Translations under genes and position numbers: made by a program
Notes under the pieces: model-generated
Seen by the model: only the letters and a program-made list of their open reading frames with translations
Told to the model about the DNA's origin: nothing
Database searches by the model: none
Part shown: one piece after another, positions 16,957 to 17,425 of the stretch
Layout of the letters: each line of letters opens with the position of its first letter
How positions within the stretch are numbered: the first letter of the stretch is position 1
NCBI GenBank assembly: GCA_023807065.1
Contig: JAJJLU010000076.1
Coordinates: forward strand, 1-17,425
Length of the DNA: 17,425 nt
From: Isotricha intestinalis
Taxonomy: Eukaryota; Ciliophora; Litostomatea; Vestibuliferida; Isotrichidae
Reading direction: 5' to 3'

Positions 16957-17383
16957 TTAATAAATATAAATTTTAAATAGCAAATGAAGAAAAATTTTTA
17001 AATTTGTTTCATCTCTAATAAAATATAATTCTTCTTCTCCAATTCTAAAAACCCTCATTTCACTTGAAAGATTTTTATTTCTTATATAAGATTCAATTAA
17101 TGGAAATTTATTAAAAAACATATTTAAAAATTTACTTTCATAATTTTCAAATAAATCCTTAAATTTAAAATTTTTAATCGTTTTATTACACTTTTTAAAA
17201 CTTTCATTAAATTATTTGGTTGAATTTCCAAATTTTTTTTTTGAAAATAAATAAAGCATCTAAAAAATATAAATTTGAAGGTTTATCTCCAAATAAATAA
17301 CATTCTGCTCTTTCAGGAAAATTATAAATAGAATAATTTTTAATTTTTTTAAATTTTTTATTTGATATTATTATTTTTTTATT
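16957..17383 (-). pseudogene. Start-less, frame-disrupted gene fragment abutting the right telomere
   Basis: On the minus strand a frame is open from inside the telomere through FPERAECYLFGDKPSNLYFL and continues to TAA 17207-17209. The coding sense then continues in another frame (NESFKKCNKTIKNFKFKDLF, then MFFNKFPLIESYIRNKNL, then EMRVFRIGEEELYFIRDE) to TAA 16957-16959. One +1 shift at the ATT-TAA junction joins the two. Alternatively two single-base indels, one of them in a run of ten T (17233-17242), would join through a third frame reading NLEIQPNN. No ATG begins the first segment, so the gene's start lies beyond the chromosome end. The family is not recognised. It is convergent with the Asn-rich gene. 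Confidence 0.55.
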
Positions 17384-17425
17384 ATTGGGGATTGGGGATT
17401 GGGGATTGGGGATTGGGGATTGGGG
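17384..17425. repeat. Right telomere, (ATTGGGG)n
   Basis: Six exact copies of ATTGGGG run to the last base. This is the G-rich strand at a 3' end, the reverse complement of the left telomere, so the molecule is capped at both ends. Runs of four G make it able to form G-quadruplexes. Confidence 0.96.

Noticed and set aside
1..17425. Mycoplasma or other AT-rich bacterial origin, suggested by DUF285 repeats and base composition
   Set aside because: Telomere repeats at both ends, a spliceosomal-type intron, a UBA-KA1 kinase and a Pho80-type cyclin are eukaryotic features.

Overview
This window looks like one complete macronuclear chromosome of a ciliate, read telomere to telomere. It opens with tandem CCCCAAT repeats and closes with the matching ATTGGGG repeats, so both ends are capped in the correct orientation. 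The DNA is extremely AT-rich, Asn/Lys/Ile-rich coding is pervasive, genes lie on both strands with short spacers, and the one intron seen is only 43 bp. Long genes stay open under the standard code while using CAA freely for Gln, and they end in TAA or TGA, so TAA/TAG are not generally glutamine codons here. From memory, this telomere unit and a standard-like code fit litostome (rumen trichostome, Entodinium-like) ciliates. That assignment is an inference.

Layout, left to right. Telomere (1-47). A C-terminal gene fragment with no start codon running out of the telomere (49-303, +). A coiled-coil, DM14-like and C2-domain protein resembling CC2D1/Lgd (457-2979, -). A coiled-coil protein of unknown role (3139-4509, -). 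A CAMK-like/MARK-like Ser/Thr kinase with UBA and KA1 domains (4766-7297, +). A decayed gene (about 7417-8340, -). A Pho80-type cyclin (8408-8962, +). An unrecognised 227-aa protein (9261-9944, -). A short ORF broken by one TAA (10180-10383, -). A pseudokinase fused to BspA/DUF285-type leucine-rich repeats (10698-12530, +). A ubiquitin-like ORF broken by one TAA (12715-12945, -). A 424-aa protein of unknown role (13191-14465, -). A double-spanning membrane protein (14490-15557, -). A two-exon Asn-rich protein (15944-16910, +). A frame-disrupted gene fragment running into the right telomere (16957-17383, -). Telomere (17384-17425).

The genes do not form an obvious pathway. Signalling is over-represented: one probably active kinase, one pseudokinase, one cyclin, and two proteins with PP1-docking-like motifs. 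The points most worth following are the pseudokinase-DUF285 fusion, the ubiquitin-like frame interrupted by a single TAA, and the fact that both chromosome ends cut through reading frames that share an inward-facing 19-bp sequence.
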